DNA from: Gossypium raimondii
Taxonomy: Eukaryota > Streptophyta > Magnoliopsida > Malvales > Malvaceae
NCBI RefSeq assembly: GCF_025698545.1
Contig: NC_068577.1
Coordinates: 2,513,501-2,577,500, forward strand
Direction of reading: 5' to 3'
DNA: 64,000 nt
The notes under the pieces are model-generated. The model made no database searches. It saw only the letters and a program-made list of their open reading frames with translations, and was not told where the DNA came from. Position 1 is the stretch's first letter. Each line of letters begins with the position of its first letter. Positions 60,535 through 64,000 of this stretch are shown here, in pieces. The translations under genes and the position numbers were made by a program.

Positions 60535-63500
60535 ATGGCATCTTCTTCTCGAGCAAGGAGCAGTTCGCCGTTTTCGCATCGGAAAACTCCCAGTCCGTTC
60601 TCTTCAACTTCTTCAACTTCTTCGTTTATGAGCAACAAATTAATGCCTCGTACGTGCTCTTCGTCGGCGTCTTCCTTTTTCAATTCGGGAGGTGGATACG
60701 GTACTCGATCCATGACGCCGAGTCGGTCCAGGTATGATTCGACGTACCAGGGTTCACGTGGTTACAATGCTCACTCACCGGTGGCTTACGCGCCGGAGGA
60801 GATAGTTGGCGAGCCGATGGAAGCGTCGAGATCGGGAGATAGTATTTCAGTTACGATTCGGTTTCGGCCATTGAAGTAAGTGTAGATCTGAGTGTAGCTG
60901 GTGAGATCTATGTAGTGGATTCTTTTTCGATTATATTGCTGTCAATGTTTTATGTTCAGGTAATGTACGTGTTTTTTTATTTATTTACTCATTTTTATTT
61001 TTTCTGGTTATAGTGAAAGGGAATTTCAGAGAGGGGACGAGATCGCGTGGTATGCGGACGGGGATAAGATTGTGAGAAATGAGTATAATCCAGCTACAGC
61101 TTACGCATTTGGTAATTTCCTAATTGCTTTTCACTTTTACTGTTGAAACTTACTGCCGATAGTTTCCCCAACTTTTTAGTGTCAGTTTCGAAATTGATTA
61201 ACTATCCCTTTGAAAAGTACTGCAATTAAATGAAGTGATTTATATTATTTTGTTGGGCGATTTGGTGGTGTTACATTAGGTAATCTAAAGTTTAATTTAT
61301 AAAGATTTTATAATTTTGTTAAAACTGATTTAGTATGAATACGATGTTTAACCCTTGCAATGATGTGGATTGTGAATGAAGGTTATTGTTTTTTTTTTTT
61401 GATAGACAGAGTATTTGGACCTCATGCAACTTCTCAAGAGGTTTATGAAATAGCTGCTAAACCAGTAGTGAAGGCTGCAATGGAAGGTGTTAATGGTATG
61501 AAAATGAATTAAATATTGATTTGTTTAAGTTAATTTCTAATTAAAGTTTAAACAAAAACCTAAAAGATTAATTGATTGGAAGTCACTTATTGTCATGTTG
61601 CTCAATCTTGTTGGTTTGCGTCAATTCTGAAATTATATTACGTTCTCAATTGAAGCTAATATTGGCTTGTTGGAATTATAGGAACTGTTTTTGCTTATGG
61701 TGTTACAAGTAGTGGGAAGACGCACACCATGCATGTAAGCTTCGCACCAAACTTCTTTCATCTACTGTTTCCTATTTTTCATGGGAGTGTCATCAGAATT
61801 CTTATAATCTGGTCGTGTCAACTTTTGTTGCTTTGTATGAAGTAGATATTGTTTTTTATTATAGTATCAAATTCGGTTGTAAAACTGTACACATAGTATT
61901 TTAGCTGTAGCAAAGTTACAAGTTTATATTACATTTTATTGAATTTTCTTGATAGGGAAGTTGCGGAAGGGAACTCCTAAGATAAATAACCATAATATGG
62001 ATTTTCTTCCCCAAATGGCACCTTCAAGTATACAATCTAAAATCTATTGGCAATAAATATGGGATAGCACCACTTAAGACTTCCTTGATGTGGACAACCT
62101 CAAATGGGGCTGAAAGAACAGCATAACAAATCTTGTGCTTTGATATCATCTTAAGGATCTTGTCTATAAATAATTGGTAAAAGGTGGAAAGTCCAACTTT
62201 GATAAAAGTCCACAGGAAATTCAATACTTAGCAGATAGGTCATGACACCACTTAACAATACAAATATCGAGTTGCAAACAGTAGATTTATTACACAATGC
62301 AAATTTGCAATACCTCTTTCTGGGCATAAGCACTGCCTTTTGAGTTTTTTGAAAGCACTCTGTTCTTTTGTCACTTTGTGCTTAGTAATTTGAGAACCTT
62401 AATCCAACTCCTAAATTTGCTTTCATCATGTTGTTCATTGATCAGAACATCTTTTACTTAAATATAAGTACTAAAGAACTGAACCATGTCTTCATTGTCA
62501 GCTTAAAATTTTATACTGTCTGCATCTCTTATACACCATGAGAAACGAAACTAAAAAGGAATTTTGAATTTGTGTTTCAAGTCATGTTTACCATCTAACT
62601 TTTGCAATAGAGTTGTATGCTCATTTGGACACCATTTTTCTGAAAAAAAAAACTGATTTTAGTAGTATACTCTTGAGGATTTTTATTTATATTACTATTC
62701 CAATCCAATTAATATTAACAAGCTTGGCATGATACATCCTTAAAAATTTCAATATTTTCCTATGTTCTTCAGTATGGGTCTTATGCGAGTGATCCTATCA
62801 CATAACTATATGATCATTCCTGTCATCTTACTTTGACTTGTTTCTTTGATCATATATATACACAGGGAGACCATAATGCTCCTGGCATTATACCATTGGC
62901 AATAAAGGATGTGTTCAGCATTATCCAAGATGTAAGTGTTATAACATCATTTATTAGGCCTAACTAGATAACTGCAAGATCGATGCCATTTTTCCATTCC
63001 TTTTCATCAAGTATTGACCAACTCTGCTTATCATTCAGACTCCAGGGCGAGAATTCTTGCTACGTGTGTCATATCTTGAAATCTACAACGAGGTGAGTTG
63101 CACTTTTAAGTTTATGATTATATTTATGAAATGGCCTTGAAGTTAGAATTTCAGTTTTCACATATGTTACTGCTGTTTATTTTTTGGCTTAGTGAGATGT
63201 TAGAATGGTTTTGTTCAATTATTAATTGTATAACCTATGCGGTTCAATATCGGGCCTTCAGTTCCTTTCCTTCTAAGCACCAACTGTTTTGGTTTGATTT
63301 TGTGGTATTTGCTTCTTATATCAGGTGATAAATGACTTACTTGATCCAACTGGTCAAAATTTGCGTGTTAGAGAAGATGCCCAGGTCTTTTGCTCAACTT
63401 TTAAAAAATTTTTGCATTGTTGTTTGGCTTATGACTTCGGTCTTATTTTCTCAAAAAGTGACATGCAACGCAAAGACACTATTTGTCACATGTAATATCA

Positions 63501-64000
63501 ATCTAAAGGATCCCGAGTGGCTCCAGGTTGAGATTGTCAACGATACAATAAAGTTGCTGATTTAAATGCTTGCAATCAATGTAATCAGTTTTGTACTTCT
63601 GCTTATGTTATCATTATTTTTTCAGGGAACATACGTTGAGGGCATAAAAGAAGAAGTGGTTTTGTCTCCTGGGCATGCCCTTTCTTTTATTGCAGCAGGG
63701 GAAGGTGCTTTCTGGGGTTCCTATTGCTGTTTTCCCGCCTATTATATGAAATGAATGATCTATTTGTGAGAGTTTTCTACTAATTTCCAATTTGTTTCTT
63801 TGTGGGTAGAGCATCGTCATGTTGGTTCAAATAACTTCAATCTGTTCAGTAGCCGAAGTCACACCATATTCACATTGGTAAACATTCTTGATTTAGGAAC
63901 TTACTCATTTCCCTATCAAAATTTTGGACAAATCTCAAAATTGGCTTGTTCATTTAGTTTATCTTAGGGAATTTGGATGTCTGGTTTTTTGTTGTTTCAC
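60535..64000 (+). CDS. KIN7: Kinesin motor protein, KIN-7 (MKRP/CENP-E-like), 5' part only
   Basis: Nine exons in the window: 60535-60875, 61014-61111, 61406-61495, 61682-61734, 62866-62931, 63039-63092, 63325-63384, 63626-63704 and 63810-63877. Phases are consistent, giving 303 aa, and the gene runs off the window after a donor at 63878. Residues 1 to about 100 are Ser/Arg/Thr-rich and acid-poor, as in KIN-7 members reported in mitochondria and at microtubules. The motor domain starts SVTIRFRPLNERE (about 106). The ATP P-loop is GVTSSGKT (183-190), followed by HTMH. Switch I is in NNFNLFSSRSH (288-298). ISYLEIYNE-like VSYLEIYNE and NDLLDP are typical motor blocks. The segment would power plus-end-directed movement on microtubules. 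Coiled-coil and tail regions lie outside, so the exact KIN-7 member is uncertain (KIN-7D-like by N-terminus). The 1.1 kb fourth intron has no gene. Confidence 0.94.

Noticed and set aside
60429-60737. 102-aa plus-strand ORF overlapping the kinesin start
   Set aside because: It is in another frame from the kinesin motor coding sequence, which has the expected N-terminus and consistent exon phases.

Overview
This is plant nuclear DNA, from a eudicot. The background is AT-rich, the genes are split by many short GT-AG introns, and the spaces between genes are packed with decayed transposable elements. The gene set includes angiosperm families: a CYP84A lignin P450, a KIN-7 kinesin, a plant subtilase and a plant GATA factor. 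The repeat spectrum (GGCCCGGGCC-rich hAT elements, AT-rich inverted-repeat MITEs, tRNA-derived SINEs) would fit a Malvaceae genome such as cotton, but that assignment is inference and was not checked.

Layout: 1-2870 is intergenic with a hAT-type MITE and a long inverted-repeat MITE. 2872-8190 is an inverted-repeat element whose left arm was split by a decayed Ty1/copia retrotransposon (3044-7761, both LTRs present). 8484-10685 (-) is a secreted GH9 endoglucanase. 15050-17409 (+) is a small mitochondrial coiled-coil protein of the MCUR1/CCDC90/FMP32 (DUF1640) family. 18931-20899 (-) is a CYP84A ferulate/coniferaldehyde 5-hydroxylase. 21776-22072 is a hAT transposase relic. 22.1-27.2 kb is repeats only. 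27198-28231 (-) is a GATA-type transcription factor. 28.3-38.1 kb is a gene-free repeat field with many SINEs, hAT MITEs and Mutator-like MITEs, some nested. 38124-42262 (-) is an 11-exon subtilase. 44289-49397 (-) is a plastid-type FGGY D-ribulose kinase interrupted by a 1.95 kb tandem duplication of its own internal exons. 49.4-60.4 kb is gene-poor, with a probable solo LTR containing a nested hAT MITE, microsatellites and further MITEs. 60535 to the window end (+) is the start of a KIN-7 kinesin.

Exon structures were read by hand from reading frames and splice sites. For all seven genes the exon phases add up without conflict: GH9 503 aa, DUF1640 217 aa, CYP84A 544 aa, GATA 312 aa, subtilase 778 aa, kinase 487 aa, and the first 303 aa of the kinesin. 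The genes form no common pathway. GH9 and CYP84A both act in cell-wall biology, but nothing indicates co-regulation.

The most notable point is the kinase duplication. The two copies show no base substitutions that I could find and differ only by small insertions/deletions, nearly all in homopolymers. Two of these break the reading frame of one copy. That is more typical of a sequence-assembly artefact than of an evolved duplication. I found no evidence of a previously undescribed biological system; the window is a repeat-rich plant chromosome segment with interesting nesting and decay.
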